DNA of 64,000 bases from Gamsiella multidivaricata (lineage: Eukaryota; Mortierellomycota; Mortierellomycetes; Mortierellales; Mortierellaceae), in the NCBI RefSeq assembly GCF_025024155.1, contig NW_026251753.1, positions 248,001 to 312,000 of the forward strand, given 5' to 3'. The first letter of the stretch is position 1. Each line of letters begins with the position of its first letter. Position numbers and translations under genes: made by a program. A model generated the notes under the pieces. It worked only from the letters and a program-made list of their open reading frames with translations. It was not told the origin of the DNA and made no database searches. Positions 35,230 to 47,408 of the stretch are shown piece after piece.

Positions 35230-37851
35230 ATGCAACGCCGGCAACCCGCTCCATATCAAAGAGCTCAGCCCAAGCATCCGTCCGGCCCCTCACCCTTTGG
35301 TCTTTGTAGTCCACCTACGCCTGACCAAGAGCCGCATACCCCTATCCAGGAAAATGCCTTTCCGTCGAAACTTCAGCCCTACACCTCGCATGCCCCGTAT
35401 TCGCCACAGATTCCTCAAGCCCTCGCATACCCTCAGCGAGTGATCTTACCGTCTTATTCGACACAAGCACTGAAAACTTTTGCGCCTCAACAGATGGCCT
35501 ACACTCCTGATGCGGCCATGGTTCCTATTCGAAGTCTTCAGTCGGAGAAATCTTTCGTGGCAAGTACTTATTGAATACTAAAACTCAGGCTATACAGTTT
35601 ACTTATACTAGATATCCGTCGCCTAATACGCGTTAACTCTCCCTCTTGTCTTTACTCTTTCCGTTGATACAGCGCGTTTCCGGTATAGTGGATAGATGCA
35701 ACAGAATATCACGACTGATTCTATGCGCCATCAATATTCATTCATACCATTTTTATGGCCCTTGTTGTCAGGACGGACGGTCAGAGTTGCAGATATGAAA
35801 GCCTTCCCAGACAAGAGAGACTCTAGCAAGCAACAGTGGCTCCTGTCATTTACAATCAAGGATGACTTTGATACGATCGACGTCAAGGTTTGGCAAAAAA
35901 CACGAGAGTCCATGGATACTTACTCCCAGATATCGGTATGTGTCATTTGTACAGATGACGCGTTTGCTCGCTTGTCTCATGTCACTTATATGCTCCGTTG
36001 CCATCACAACTAGCTGAATCAAGTGGTTCATATATGGACAGACGATGTCAAGATCAATACGAAGCCGTCTATGGGCAATCATGCTGCCAGCGCACAGGCT
36101 ACCTCATCACCGCTCTGTCTGAATTTGAGCGAGGGCAAGGTCGGCCATAGAATTGACTTCGGCTGCAAAGCAGAGATGGCAACTCTGTTTAGAACGGCCC
36201 TTGGCGCCAATGCGGGCGGAGTCGTTCAGTGCGTGTCGATCGCTCAGGTTCTTGGAGCGTTGAACACGCTTGGAAAACAGAGATTTAATCTGGTAGTGTG
36301 TGTGAAGAAGGTACTAAAAAAAAAAGTCGCCGCTGGCAACTTAAGCCTTCTGGGCAGTTCATTTTTAAAACAACGCGCTCAAAAAAGTTATTTAGCTCGG
36401 TAATCATAAAGAGCAAGCATGGGCCTGTCGCCAAGACGCCGTTAACGGTATTTGATGCGCAAGGACAGGAGGCTTCCCTGACTCTATGGGGAGAGACCAT
36501 GGGTACTATGGTTCAGAATTGGGTTCCCTTTACAACGAGTATGTGACCATGTGACCATGGCTAGGAGTACACGTTCGACGACCGATCCCTCTCGCCAATT
36601 GATCTGATAGATATCGTGAATCCATCGCACTGTCCCCGTAGCCCTCATTCTTTCCGGTGCGCAAGTGAGCATGTATGGCCTGAAGCCTCAGATAACGGTC
36701 GGGTTCAACACTCACATTCAGGTGGACCCTGTTTGCAAGAATGTCGAGGCAAGCGATTGCAGATGATTTTCTGTAAATATCCCGAGTCAATGGCGCCTGT
36801 GGACTAACGATAAGTCTTCATGTTCAGTGGTTAAAACATTTCGCTGCGCAATGCTCTACTCTACCGGTCGATCTGAACCCAAGTAAAGCACGCGTTCGTT
36901 GAGAAGATATCTAATTTTGGTTTTGACAAAGCGACCCTTGATCACGCTGGCTGAATATCCTTAATAGTCGCTGTAGCAAACGACATTCCAATCGATCAAA
37001 TTCGCTCATATTATCGTATCACTGACATTTCTCAAGTCGCCAAATCACTGGCAGTACCTGGCAAGTGGAAGTGTGGGTGGACTGTGCGAGATACGATTTC
37101 CTTGCTATGAAATTAATGATTTATATCGCTGTTCATTAGAGCTTGCCTATGGGATCACATTCGCGATCTTATCGGAGCTCGACATCGAAACGCGCGCCTC
37201 AGAGGTGTTGACAGCAAAGTGGTATGTACTCTTGATTTTAGCGCTTGACTCTCTGGATCAGGTGCCTGACTGAACTGAGGACTAATGCTGAAATCGGCTC
37301 CAGCCCCTCTTGCTTGACATCTATTACTTCATACAAGATGGAGCCCTGTCCCTTTTGCACTATCTCTCCCAAGAGCGAGAAGTCGTGGAGTTACTCCCTT
37401 GCGCGGCATCTCTCTTTTATGGATGATACCGCCGAGTTGCGTCACCCGAGCATCTCCTCCGACACTGTACAGAACTGGCTTGGATTCACGCCGAAAGAAT
37501 TCAACATACTGTCAATGATCGAGCGAGCGCAGCTCAAAGTACGTTGCAATAAGATGTTGGTTTCCTTGCTTTCTTATCCCTCTGTACATCTATGGCAGAT
37601 TGAATATGACGTTCGAAAGATAATAGAAACGGCACTATTTGGAGCGCTTCAAGGTTTATTTCAAGGTGCTACTCGGACACACATCAAGGCTGCTATGCCC
37701 AGTGTTTATTGAATGCAATGCTCATTTAGTATTACCGTATCTATGCCAGGTCTCTTGGTCTGATTTTAAGAAGCAGCAAGTCGTCCATATTATCGCAATC
37801 GAACAAGCTCATCTCCCGGAACTCGAAAACCTGAACCACGCTTCGATTTGA
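35230..37851 (+). CDS. MEIOB-like meiosis-specific OB-domain protein
   Basis: MEIOB is an RPA1-related single-strand DNA-binding protein needed for meiotic double-strand-break repair in animals. The ATG at 35230 opens a Pro/Gln-rich N terminus. The first OB fold reads TVRVADMKAFPDKRDSSKQQ, then WLLSFTIKDDFDTIDVKVW and LNQVVHIWTDDVKINTKPSM; the VKAFPDKR stretch is characteristic of MEIOB. Later exons give TPLTVFDAQGQEASLTLWGE and VALILSGAQVSMYGLKPQIT. The C-terminal OB fold follows: LAYGITFAILSELDIETRAS, then a zinc ribbon CPSC-x11-CPFC. The first cysteine pair is completed by splicing 37221 to 37304. After it comes FTPKEFNILSMIERAQLK. The exon structure around 35660-35775 is not resolved, and the 3' end is the likeliest reading. 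RPA1 itself is a less likely alternative, because RPA1 DNA-binding motifs are absent. Confidence 0.78.
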
Positions 37852-38058
37852 TCGTTCTTATCCTGTGCCTTTGTGCAGGTTGTGATCTTTGCGCATATAT
37901 CATCTCCTAAACACCCCCAGTATTTCTCGCGTTAACATGCCAGGGGTGGAAACACGGTAGTTCTTGAGCTCACTCCCTCCTGAGAACCTACAATAGCGAT
38001 CCTGCGTATCATATCACAACATTAAAGAGAACGAAGGTGCAGCCACTTTATTTGACGA

Positions 38059-38998
38059 TCATGCCTGGGTTTGCTGATACTCCTTTTCCAGCTTCTTGGA
38101 GACTGCTGTCCGGATGAATCCGTGGACCGCCTGTGCTGCTTTAAAGCATACATTTGCGCATTCCAGATACTCTTCTTCTGTGAACAAGCCTGTGCTGTCT
38201 GAGAACAATATTCCTGCCTCATTATTCCGATCCACATCCATGCTTTCCTTTGATGGTATTGACGTCTTGTTGTCAAAGACATAGACATGGGTCGACTTTG
38301 CTTGCGCAAGTTCCTCTGTTGTGGGGTCGAGCAGTATTTGATTTGATTGGGCGTCAATGATGCAAGTGACGGATCCGAGAATAGACTTCAAAGGTATACC
38401 AGCGTCCAGTAATGCCAAAATAGTAGCATTGAATGCTGTCGACATAATCTAGTCAGATCAAGAAAGCGCTTAAAGCGTATTAGCATTTGGTGATGGTCAT
38501 TATCATGGATTACACTGACAAGCAAGTAAGGAGACTTACGCATCCATCATCCTTCATCGTCTGCAGCACGATCTGGATCCCTGTCCGGGGGTGGAGTCCT
38601 GAGAGAATCAAAGGCTCCAATGTCTCTCTGATACACCGTTCGAGCGTCTTGTCCTTGACACCAGGAAGACCGACCAAGGGTCTTGCAACGACCTCAATGG
38701 TTGCTCTATCAAGCTTCTCGTCGCGAATCTTGACCTCGGCAGGGCCGACAACTGAGCAAATTACTGAAGATCCACCTAAATGAAGCGGATCCAGGTTGAT
38801 ATGTGAGAATATGAAGGACTGTTAGAATGGTTTCCAAAAAAAAAGTGGTGTAAACAAGCCTGGTATGATGTGTCCTCGATATAACAGCATACCAAAGTCG
38901 AATTGTGCCGAGCCGTCGGCGCGGTTGAGTAGGTTCTGGGAGGAGAAGAAAGGGCGCAGCTGGTGCGGCGATGTGCGAGTACGGTCTAGACGCGACAT
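38059..38998 (-). CDS. RRP46: Exosome core subunit RRP46 (EXOSC5), RNase PH-like
   Basis: Ring subunit of the RNA exosome, structurally RNase PH-like. The ATG at 38998 gives MSRLDRTRTSPHQLRPFFSS and then LNRADGSAQFDFGGSSVICS across the first intron. Exon 2 gives VVGPAEVKIRDEKLDRATIE, RPLVGLPGVKDKTLERCIRE and GLHPRTGIQIVLQTMKDDG. Exon 3 gives IMSTAFNATILALLDAGIPL and ends EKEYQQTQA at the TGA (38059-38061). Gene order of motifs and the LERCIRE segment identify RRP46 rather than RRP41 or RRP43. As in other eukaryotes the ring subunit is probably catalytically inert. Confidence 0.92.
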
Positions 38999-39747
38999 TA
39001 TGAATGGGGTAGAAGGGTGTGGTAGAAAAAGAAAAAGGCATTGGTTCTTATTGTCTTATTGCTTCTTGCAGAAAACAGAGATACAGTTTGCCTTGCAGTG
39101 GCTTTTTAGCTCAAAATGTTTGGGGGGGGGGGGGGGGAAAAGTGACTTCAATTGTGTCAACGCGCACTCAATATGAAGAAGGAGCAGGAATGGCTGCTGC
39201 GTGCTGCAAGGAGAAATAGATATACAGCGCGAACCTGAAGCGTGCAGCATTATGGATACTGCAAGAACCCTTGTTTGCCATCACATTAAAACATCTATGG
39301 ACTACAGGCATATTTCTGTTCTTGCGCAAGGACCATGGATAAATCAACGGATACGTGGACACCGTGGGATGTCTAAACAGGCCATGCTCGCGTGGTACCA
39401 CACATATTTCCTTCCGTGCTACCACCATCACTCACATATCCTTCTGTTCACATCTTCCCGATGTTTAGACCTTGGGGTTTCTTGTAGACTAATAGAGAGC
39501 TTGGTTGGCTCTATTCGCACAAATAAAATTGTCCCGATAACTCTAGATATCCGAACTGCATCGTCTTTGCCCGCCAGCGGCGAAAGTGTGAGCTGCGAAA
39601 ATGATTGGAGCAGCAGTGAGCGCGCTTTGAATGGTGTGGGAAAGTAAGGACGTCTTTGTTCTTTATTTATTTTCTTCACTCTCGCCCTTCTCCTTCACTC
39701 ACCCATCCACCCCATCCACCCATCCATACTCTCATTCGCTCTCGGCC
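38999..39747. promoter_or_regulatory. Divergent region between RRP46 and the TPC1-like carrier
   Basis: About 750 bp between two outward-facing start codons, so it probably contains both promoters. A poly-G run of about 16 lies near 39122-39137, and a CATCC-type tandem sits in the carrier 5' UTR (39702-39727). No coding motif. Confidence 0.5.
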
Positions 39748-41457
39748 ATGGCGGAGTCGGGATTTGCTACGCTGCAAGGAAACCCCTCCTCCTCATTAGT
39801 TGACACCGTTGCCAATGCTTCTCACTCCATAACAGGCACCACCTCGAGCACCGTCGCAGCAACCTCCACAGCAGAGAACTCTAGCCATGAAAGGAAAAGT
39901 ATCGCTGCTGGAGGACCAAAGCTGTCCAAATTGGAGACCGTTCTCTGCGGATCCACTGCAGGTGTGGTGTCACGCTTTGTGATTGCGCCCTTGGACGTTG
40001 TCAAGATCCGACTTCAGGTACAACTTCAGTCTTCGTAGGAAACATGAATCGTAATTAGCATTAGCGCACAAGGTTGTTAATACCATGCACAACCTATATG
40101 GAACCCAACCGATAGCTACAAACGGAGAGGAAGGAGCTGCCCAAGGTATTAAGGCGCATGTCCTTTTCGGACCCTACATCCTCTGGACTCAGGAGCAGGA
40201 CAGGCGAGACAGTAAATGGTCTCGCACGGCCGACCAATTTACCTGCTAAATATAAAGGCATGTTTTCGGGGATGGCCACGATCGCTCGCGAAGAGGGTAT
40301 TAGGGTATGCCATTATTAGGATCATTAGATACCATGGATGTAATGAATAGATGTGCACCAGACTAATTGCATACGCTACGTTCACAAATCTTAGGGTCTG
40401 TGGAAGGGTAACATGGCTGCAGAGTATCTCTATTTAACATATGGAGGTATCCAGTTCCTCGTCTATCAGCAAATGAAATCGTTCCTCTCCAACAACTCCG
40501 AGCGTTCCGTGCGACGAGCTACAGTCGGACATATGAACGGCATACCCCTTCATATCTTCACCACCCTCACCACTTCATCATCAGCGCAATCATTTATCAG
40601 CGGTGCCACAGCAGGGGTCATGGCAACCGCTTGTACATACCCATTCGATCTCTTGAGAACGCGCTTTGCCATTCAGCGTGATGTTAAGGTAACAATGTGC
40701 ATTCCATATCTGAAGTAGATGAAGAAAAAAGAAAGAGTTTGTTGCTTATCTCATTGTCTATATATTCTAGGTCTATACTGGTGTTCTCCAAGCATTTCGA
40801 CATATTTTGCAAAAGGATGGCATCCAGGGATTTTACAGAGGCATGACTCCAGCACTGATACAAGTTGTCCCCTACATGGGCGTCATGTTTGGATCATACG
40901 ATACTCTCAAGCAGCTGGCATCTTGGCTGAAAACAAAGGCCAACCTGACACCAATGCAATCATTGCCCCGACCCAATTCTTCAGTTGACTTGAAATCAAA
41001 AGAAAGAACAGCATCGACCTCTGACCCTCCGATAAAGACCTTGGGGACGCTCCTTCTGGGGCTCGAGGATATGCTATGTGGTGCGATCTCAGGTGTCATC
41101 TCCAAGACAGTGGTTTATCCACTGGACATGGTCCGGAAGCGCTTGCAGATCCAAGGATCTGAGCAACAGAAGGTCAATCTTGGCGTATTTACGTCGCAAA
41201 CGTCTTCAGTTAAACCCGTCGCGGGGGCAGCAGTTTTGGCGGTCGATAGGACAATCGCAAAAACAGTTGTCGAGGCACTACCGACTTCAGTCTGGAAATG
41301 TATGGTGCATATTGTGAAACAGGAGGGTTATCTGGCGCTCTACAAGGGTCTTTTGCCTGGAATTCTGAAGGCTGCACCCGCCAGCGCTGTCACATTCTTG
41401 GTCTTTTCGCAGACGGGTTCACTCATAGAGCGGGTTCGACAGCCGTCGGCGACATAG
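39748..41457 (+). CDS. Mitochondrial carrier (SLC25), thiamine pyrophosphate carrier TPC1-like
   Basis: Inner-membrane metabolite carrier with three repeats of the SLC25 fold. Each repeat signature is visible: APLDVVKIRLQ, YPFDLLRTRF and YPLDMVRKRLQ. Exon 1 (39748-40017) starts at ATG 39748 (MAESGFATLQ). Exon 2, after an acceptor near 40110, continues LQTERKELPKVLRRMSFSD. Later exons carry RGLWKGNMAAEYLYLTYGGI, the repeat 1-2 segment typical of Tpc1, then GFYRGMTPALIQVVPYMGVM and LYKGLLPGILKAAPASAVTF. The stop is TAG at 41455-41457. The substrate, thiamine pyrophosphate imported in exchange for nucleotides, is inferred from the WKGN/AE.LY pattern. Insertions between repeats 2 and 3 make this carrier longer than usual. 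Confidence 0.88.
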
Positions 41458-43239
41458 GCAGCTAAATTAGATCAGAGCGTATTTGGTAGTCATCCGCCAT
41501 CCAAATACATCAGCCCTCCAGGCGGTGCACTTTAGATTCGCACTGCGACTTTCCTCCCTTTTCTCTTTTAAGCACTTGTAGGACATATCCAATGCAATCA
41601 ACTGTTCCTTGCTCCGTCTAACTACTCAATTTTCTGTAACATGAGATAATGACACAGCTCTTTTTCATCTCCCACTTTGTCTACGCTGCCGTTCCACACG
41701 GTTGTTGTTACTGTTGTTGTTGCTGCTGTTGTTACTGTGGATGTGTCAGCTCCGGGCCATTCTTGGCGCTCTACAAGACAGAGAGCGGCGCGAGCCATAT
41801 TGTAGCCAGCGTTATAGTCTCGATCTCTCTCCTGATTGCATTGTTGGCATTTGATGGCCGGCCCTCAACCTCTCCTGAGGTACCGCACTGGCAACGTGTT
41901 ATAGAGGCCCTCCATTCATCGGCATGGACTATGAACATATTGTGGGCCAGGTCTAGCGGACCTCACGAGACCAATACTCACAAATGAGCCTTGACGAAAA
42001 TGCTGTGTGCAACTTGGCCAAACTTTAAAATGAATGTGGGACGAATGTTAAATGTGGAGTACAATAGGATTACGGGATATGATACCGCCGTTGTAGGCAG
42101 GACGGATAATGAGGCAAAGATTAAATAGGGAAGTAGGATGAAGACGACAGACGGGAATGTGAGGACAGGAAAGAGCGCGGGGCGAAAGACTTTTATAGAT
42201 GTTGTTGGTGAGTCTGAGCGACTATGCTCCTGAAGAGTGCCATCCTCAGCATGTACCTTTTTAGGGGAATAGTGGTAACGACAAAGTACTGGCTGACAAT
42301 CAGTGTCCCAGCGTCCATGGCTCTCTTTGTGGACCCTGGTCCCTTTGTCGCCGGCGTTACTTGTCGGACTTGTAGACACCTATAGACCGCTTCAGATGTG
42401 GATCAATTTTGCATAGATAGATAGAGTTTTTGCCCGGACCTTACTCTGTAGTTATCTGGTATTTGCCTTCCTTTAGTATAATGTACTCCACAACTCATTT
42501 CACTCTGCACTTTCTATGTGTTCATTTAAATCTCCGGTGAAATTATACATCTAAGAGAGATAATAGCTTTGCTCCTGATGGTATGTCTAGCTGCAGGGGA
42601 TGGGCTCCCAGTAAGGGCTCGACTTGTTGCCGTCTCGGCCAGCACCTTACATCGGCGGCAGTCGATTGATTTGAGCTCAGGTGTGCCAATCCGGCTTTAG
42701 CGCTGTGCAGCTCCTACTTCTCTCTTCTAAGGCTCAGATGACCACGCATAGCTGCCTCAGTCGCCAAGCTAAAATACAATACACGGAACATCCGCTGCTG
42801 CTAGGCGCCTCCTCACAGCTGGTTTCCGGCACCACTGTGTCACAATGGGTGCCAAAAAGAAAAAAAGAAATGAGAACAAAAGAAAAAAAAAAAGGGAAAT
42901 ATAGCACATGGAAGGAAAAGTCAAAAGATGTGTCAAGGGGCACCAGGTCTTTCGCATTAACATTTTCAATACATAACCTAGAACCCTCTTAGCCGAGAAG
43001 ACATGGTGTTGACCCCCTCGACACATGAATCACTATGATTGGTGTAAACCAAAGAATTCACGCTGATTCTTATACCCGTGCACGGCTCTTCGCTCCGTCC
43101 GGGTTCGACTCCTAGTCATGGCGAACATATTTCTTCATAGCGAACACATACCTCCATCGCGAACACATACTTCCACAGCTGCTGGCGCCTATGTAGCAGG
43201 ATCAATCTCTGCGAAACAAGCTGACTCCACACCGCACCC
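41458..43239. other. Accessory intergenic region with a dispersed repeat
   Basis: After the carrier gene there is a Gly/Cys-type GTT/CTG triplet patch at 41702-41743, the first copy of a dispersed repeat (listed separately) and unassigned sequence to 43.2 kb. Short frames carry no motif. Confidence 0.45.
41955..42545 (+). repeat. Dispersed repeat, copy 1
   Basis: Closely matches 50963-51530 in the same orientation over most of its length, from TAGCGGACCT through ATGAGCC/ATGAGCT, GGGACGAATGTTAAATGTGG, GGATTACGGGATATGAT, TTTTAGGGGAATAGTG and GACTTGTAGACAC to CTCCACAACTCA. The copies differ by many substitutions and small indels, and this one is somewhat longer (extra sequence near 42285-42310). 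It has no long intact ORF. A degraded solo LTR or a short non-autonomous element is possible; ends and target duplications were not defined. Confidence 0.75.
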
Positions 43240-43743
43240 TTAGCACCCATCCAAACCATTGCTGGGCTGTACTAAGTCAACCTTGGAGCAGTGGAACGTG
43301 AGTAGCCGTACTAGGTCCCTTGCACGAGTCTCAGGGATAGCCAGAAGCGTCACGTCCGTGAGTCCTGGACAGCGCTTGAGGAAAGCAGGCAAAAAGGGAT
43401 CCTTAACCGGGGTAGCATGTTCTCGGATATGGAGTCGCCAGATGATCGGATGTCCCCATTTGAGACTGGGTCCCGTGCTAGAGGCAAAGCAGGCCCCAAC
43501 GCCGGCACGCATGCAATCAGCTCCGGGTGTCGTCCACAGACAGAAGGCGCTCGACAGCGGTATAATGATGTCCACTGCGCGTGACATACCAAAGGCGCTG
43601 GTCTTGTTGGTATCCGGCTTGGAGAAGGGTAGCGGCACGGCTGATGGCCGATCAGGCAACTGAAAGTCTAGCTGGGGACACCTAGGCATCTGAGCGGATG
43701 TCTGAGCGGACGTGTGGAAATAAATCTGGGCACATCTGGGCAC
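43240..43743 (-). pseudogene. F-box/LRR-like protein remnant
   Basis: An open stretch of 167 codons ending at 43240. The segments HPIIWRLHIREHATPVKDPF, LPAFLKRCPGLTDVTLLAIP and RDLVRLLTFHCSKVDLV have the spacing and hydrophobic pattern of fungal F-box/LRR proteins, which form large families in these genomes. The start and most of the repeats are missing and it sits among other relics, so I call it a fragment. The F-box/LRR link rests on pattern only. Confidence 0.4.
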
Positions 43744-43840
43744 ACATCTGGGCTATGGACATAAACAACGCCGCTTTATGGATGTCGTATATCCCTATTG
43801 CTACGCTATTCTACGCGTTCCCAGACTACCTGGCGAGAGA

Positions 43841-44782
43841 TTAAAAGATCGGGCTCTGGTCTGCTAGCAATGCCGCCGGCGTGTCAAGCTCCGCCACCCT
43901 TCCCTGGTCCAGCACCATGATCCTGTCACTACCCATCACCGTGTCGATCCGATGCGCGATCGTCAGGATCGTGCACTCGTGGAACATTTGCCGAATAATC
44001 ACCTGCACCAGCGCGTCTGTCTCCAGATCAATCGCCGCCGTCGCCTCGTTCAGGACCAGCAGACTGGTCTTGCAGAGAAGCGCCCGTGCAAGGCAGATCA
44101 GCTGCCTTTGACCTATCGAGAAATTGTCGTCTCCATCAAGCACCATCACATTGAGTCCTCCTTCCATGGCCGAGATATAGTCCTTGAGATACGAGTCCTC
44201 GAGTGTCTGCCACAACTCGACGTCGGGCCTTATCCCCAAGGGATCCAAATTGAACCGGATGGTGCTTGCAAACAAGACTATGTCCTGAGAGATAATCGAG
44301 AACCTAGGGCAGGTATCGTACAACCCCAGGGTCGAGATATCGATGCCGTCAACAAGGACCTGTCCCTTGGCGGCCTCGATGATGCGGAAGAGCGACAGGG
44401 TCAAGCAGGACTTGCCTGCTCCTGTTCGGCTGCAGATACCGATCTTCTCGTGAGGATTGATCGAGCAGTTGACGCCGCGGAGAACAAGATCGAATCCTGG
44501 GCGATGTCTGGTCTCGTAGTCGATGAACTCGACGCGTCCCTGAGTTGGCCATTCCTGGAGTGGACGGTTGTCGGGATTGATCTCTGAGACTTCAGGCTTG
44601 AAATCGACGTATTCCTGAAGACGCTCAACGGCCACGATATCGGACTCGAGCTCGGTGTGCTGGCGGACCATCCAGTTTGGAGCTTGTGTGATAATGAGTA
44701 CATATTTCAACGACAGGCCCACAAGACCTGGACCCACAGCGATGTTTCGGCCAGTGATACGATGGGTAAGAATGTAGATCCA

Positions 44783-44819
<37 letters not shown>

Positions 44820-46160
44820 GGAGCCCAGAGTTTCAAGAATGGAACGCGGGGCCGAAATAGAATGTACTCAAATTCTAGCCCAGACGATGCTTTTTGCTCT
44901 TGATGAGCCTGTCCTGTCGGCGGTAAACGAGGATGGTGCTGATTCTACCGAGTATTTCCCGGAAAAGTGCAAAGACGGCGATCGAGTAATAGAATTCAGC
45001 CTGCAGATATTGCGGAACGTTGTCAAGAAGTACCAATGTAGCAAGAAATATATGAAGGTAAAAGGAAGGATGAGAATGGTGAGGCTGAACGTCAACACAG
45101 AGACCAGCACCAAAGCCGAAGGGGCCTAGCAGACTGCCCTTGAGTACACAGCAAAAGAGCGCGGAAAGACCCTATCAACCGCTGATTGACCTTTGCTGGA
45201 ACGGCTGAGGATATATCCCATGGAAGAGGTATCAAGGAGCACCATTGGCGAGCGTATAACACTATGCAGTACCCTCTGGTGCAACATACGCGATAAACTG
45301 ATACAACAATGGGTCTGGATTATAATCGACTGAAAGATCGTCAACAGTGAATACATGAAGCCCAATTCCGCATGAATGTCGGTATAAAAAAAGTGAATCC
45401 TTGATACCCCTTCCTGCGCCATTGTCGCTGTCCCAGTGAGTCCGCCATGGAGAAGTCGATCTAGAATAAGACCACGGGCAGGATGCAAGCAATGATCGAG
45501 CGATAGAAGCATGAGTTTGCATATGCAAAGTAGACGCTCCTGCTGATACTGCCTTGCCTCATTTGCTCCTCCGACATGATAGTGACGTTCTGGCACCCAT
45601 CGATCCTGAAAACACTCCATTGAAGCACTAAAGCGACTGATGTCGGCACTGTGTCTGAGCTGAACGAGACGTATCGAGCAAGGCTGGTGCTTCTTTGACG
45701 AGAAAAGCATCGGTATCAACAATGTGTTATTGCTGCTGTCGCTTCCATGCCCAGTGACCAGTTGATAGACCTCTGCTGTCTTTGCCTTAGCTCCTGGAAG
45801 CTGTCTTGCTCTAACCGCCTTGCCATCGCACAGCAAGAGAATCGTAGTCGACTGTACCAGGTACTGAATCCGATGTGTGACAAAGATCTTCGCCTTGTCT
45901 GCCAGTAGTTCCTTGGACATGATCGCCTTGCAAAGATCGCCTTTTTCTACATGTGCATCGACTGTCGAAAGAGTATCGTCAAACATATAAATATCCGCAC
46001 GAACATAGATAGCACGCGCCAGTGAAATATTTGCCCTCTGGCCACCCAAAAGCTTGATGCCGCACTCGCCAATCTCGATCGCGTCGCCACCAAGCAACGC
46101 CGCCAAGTCTGACAACAAGCAGCATGCCTCAAAGACTTCTTGATAAGGTGCTGTATCCAT
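43841..46160 (-). pseudogene. ABCC-type (MRP) transporter, decayed copy
   Basis: Remnant of a multidrug-resistance-protein-type ABC exporter. The NBD2 part (43841-44790) is open: QAPNWMVRQHTELESDIVAV, Walker A SRTGAGKSCLTLSLFR, signature FSIGQRQLICLARALL, Walker B LLVLNEATAAID and H-loop AHRIDT. Walker B has Asn where family members have Asp. The second membrane domain is present only in scattered frames (44860-45600), including a segment ending in stops around 44880-45000. NBD1 (45750-46160) keeps GIKLLGGQRANISLARAIYV and DIYMFDDTLSTVDAHVEKGD but has lost its Walker A, because similarity ends near 46160. The first membrane domain is absent or unrecognisable. An A-run of about 30 (44785-44814) interrupts the region. 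Confidence 0.85.
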
Positions 46161-46650
46161 GGAATCCTAACTACGCTTCTATCGTTAGTACTTGCATACT
46201 TCAACACTTTCAATACAACACGAGCATGCCATCGATTGCATAAGTCAGTTTTTAGAGCAGATAATAAGTCTTTGTCTTTTTATTTTTGCTTTTTTTTTTA
46301 TAAATGTAAAAAAAGAGAGAAAAGGTTGGCTTGCCATCGGTCAGTCTTACTCGGAAGAGTAAAGACTGTGCAGGATACACCGCGGGCAGGTTGCAAGCCA
46401 TGGTACCCCAAAAAAAACCACAAAGGGAAAAAAAGATCGGCCCCGGAGCGGCTTCTCTTGTTTTATTACCTTTATTACGATATTCTCGCAAGCCCTGGTG
46501 GACTTGTTTGCTTGGCTTAGCTGTAGGAAATAAGAGATAAAGAGAAGGATTGAAAAAGGAAATGTATGGTCACACGACTTGTTTTTACCAAAATGGGAGA
46601 GACAGCTGGAAGACAAGCACAACAGTTCACTTACCTGGAAGCCTTACCGG

Positions 46651-46812
46651 CAGCGGGAGACGCCTAAGCATCGATCAGCCGCCGCATACTTACAGCGGGA
46701 GACGCCTAAGCATCGATCAACCGCCGCATACCTACAGCGGGAGACGCGTAAAGCATCGATTAACCGCCGCATACTTACAGCGAGAGACGCCTAAGCGTCG
46801 ATCCATCGCCGC
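46651..46812 (+). repeat. Minisatellite, 42-nt unit, about four copies
   Basis: Unit starts at 46651, 46693, 46735 and 46778. Each copy holds CAGCGGGAGACGCCTAAGCA followed by TCGATCAACCGCCGCATAC, with a few substitutions and one inserted base in the third copy. The unit length of 42 nt preserves reading frame between the first three copies. There are no unique spacers. Confidence 0.9.
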
Positions 46813-46889
46813 AAGCCCTTGTGCCTTGAAAGATCATTTTTCGGGCAAAAGGGCTGGGAATGGTAGCGACAGCGAAAGAAGCAGACAGA

Positions 46890-47400
46890 GAAAACAAGAG
46901 AGAGAGAGAGAGAAACAGATGGACAGAGAGGTGGACAGCGATGTGGACAGAGAGTTGGATAGAGAGAGGGACAGGGAAAGGGACAAAGAAAGTGACAGAG
47001 AGAGGGACAGAGAGAGAGGTAGATAGTGGATTAGAGACAACGAACAAGAGCAAGATAAAAGGAGACAAAGCAAAAAAGATACGGGCTGTAACTGAAAGAG
47101 AGAAAACATATGGGGACATCAAGAGCAGAGAAGGTGAAAAGTGAAAGGAGTAGAGGGGAGAAGAGCTTACCTTGGAACCTTGGAAACTTGGAGCCTTGGA
47201 GACCTAAGGAGGGGAGGATGAGGAAGAGAAGAGTAAAGAGTGAAGAGAGAAAAGTGAAGAGTGAAGAGTGAAGAGGAGTGAATAGAGAAGAGTGAAGAGA
47301 AAAGAGAGAAGAGGGAAGAGAGAAGAGAAAAGAGAGAAGAGAAAAGAGGAGGGGTTAAAAAGAAAAAAAAAAAAAAAAAAAAAAGAGGAGGGGAATAGTT
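46890..47400 (+). repeat. Purine-rich (GA/GAGA/GAAGAGT) low-complexity tract
   Basis: About 500 bp almost entirely of A and G on the plus strand. It has GAGAGA and GGACAGAGAG motifs to about 47040, then GTGAAGAGAAAAGAGAGAAG-type repeats from 47225 and an A-run at 47365-47384. Long open frames on either strand here (Ser/Leu-rich or Arg/Glu-rich) are low-complexity artefacts. Confidence 0.85.
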
Positions 47401-47408
47401 GGGAGCAT

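Noticed and set aside
43098..43118. Possible tRNA B box (GGTTCGACTCC)
   Set aside because: The flanking bases do not form a T stem, and no A box or acceptor stem lies at the right distance.
46651..46812. Regularly spaced repeats that could suggest a CRISPR array
   Set aside because: The whole 42-nt unit repeats with no unique spacers, no cas genes are near, and the genome is eukaryotic. It is a minisatellite.
46775..47122. Open frames on both strands over the purine-rich tract
   Set aside because: They are simple translations of GA repeats (Arg/Glu or Ser/Leu) without start context or motif.
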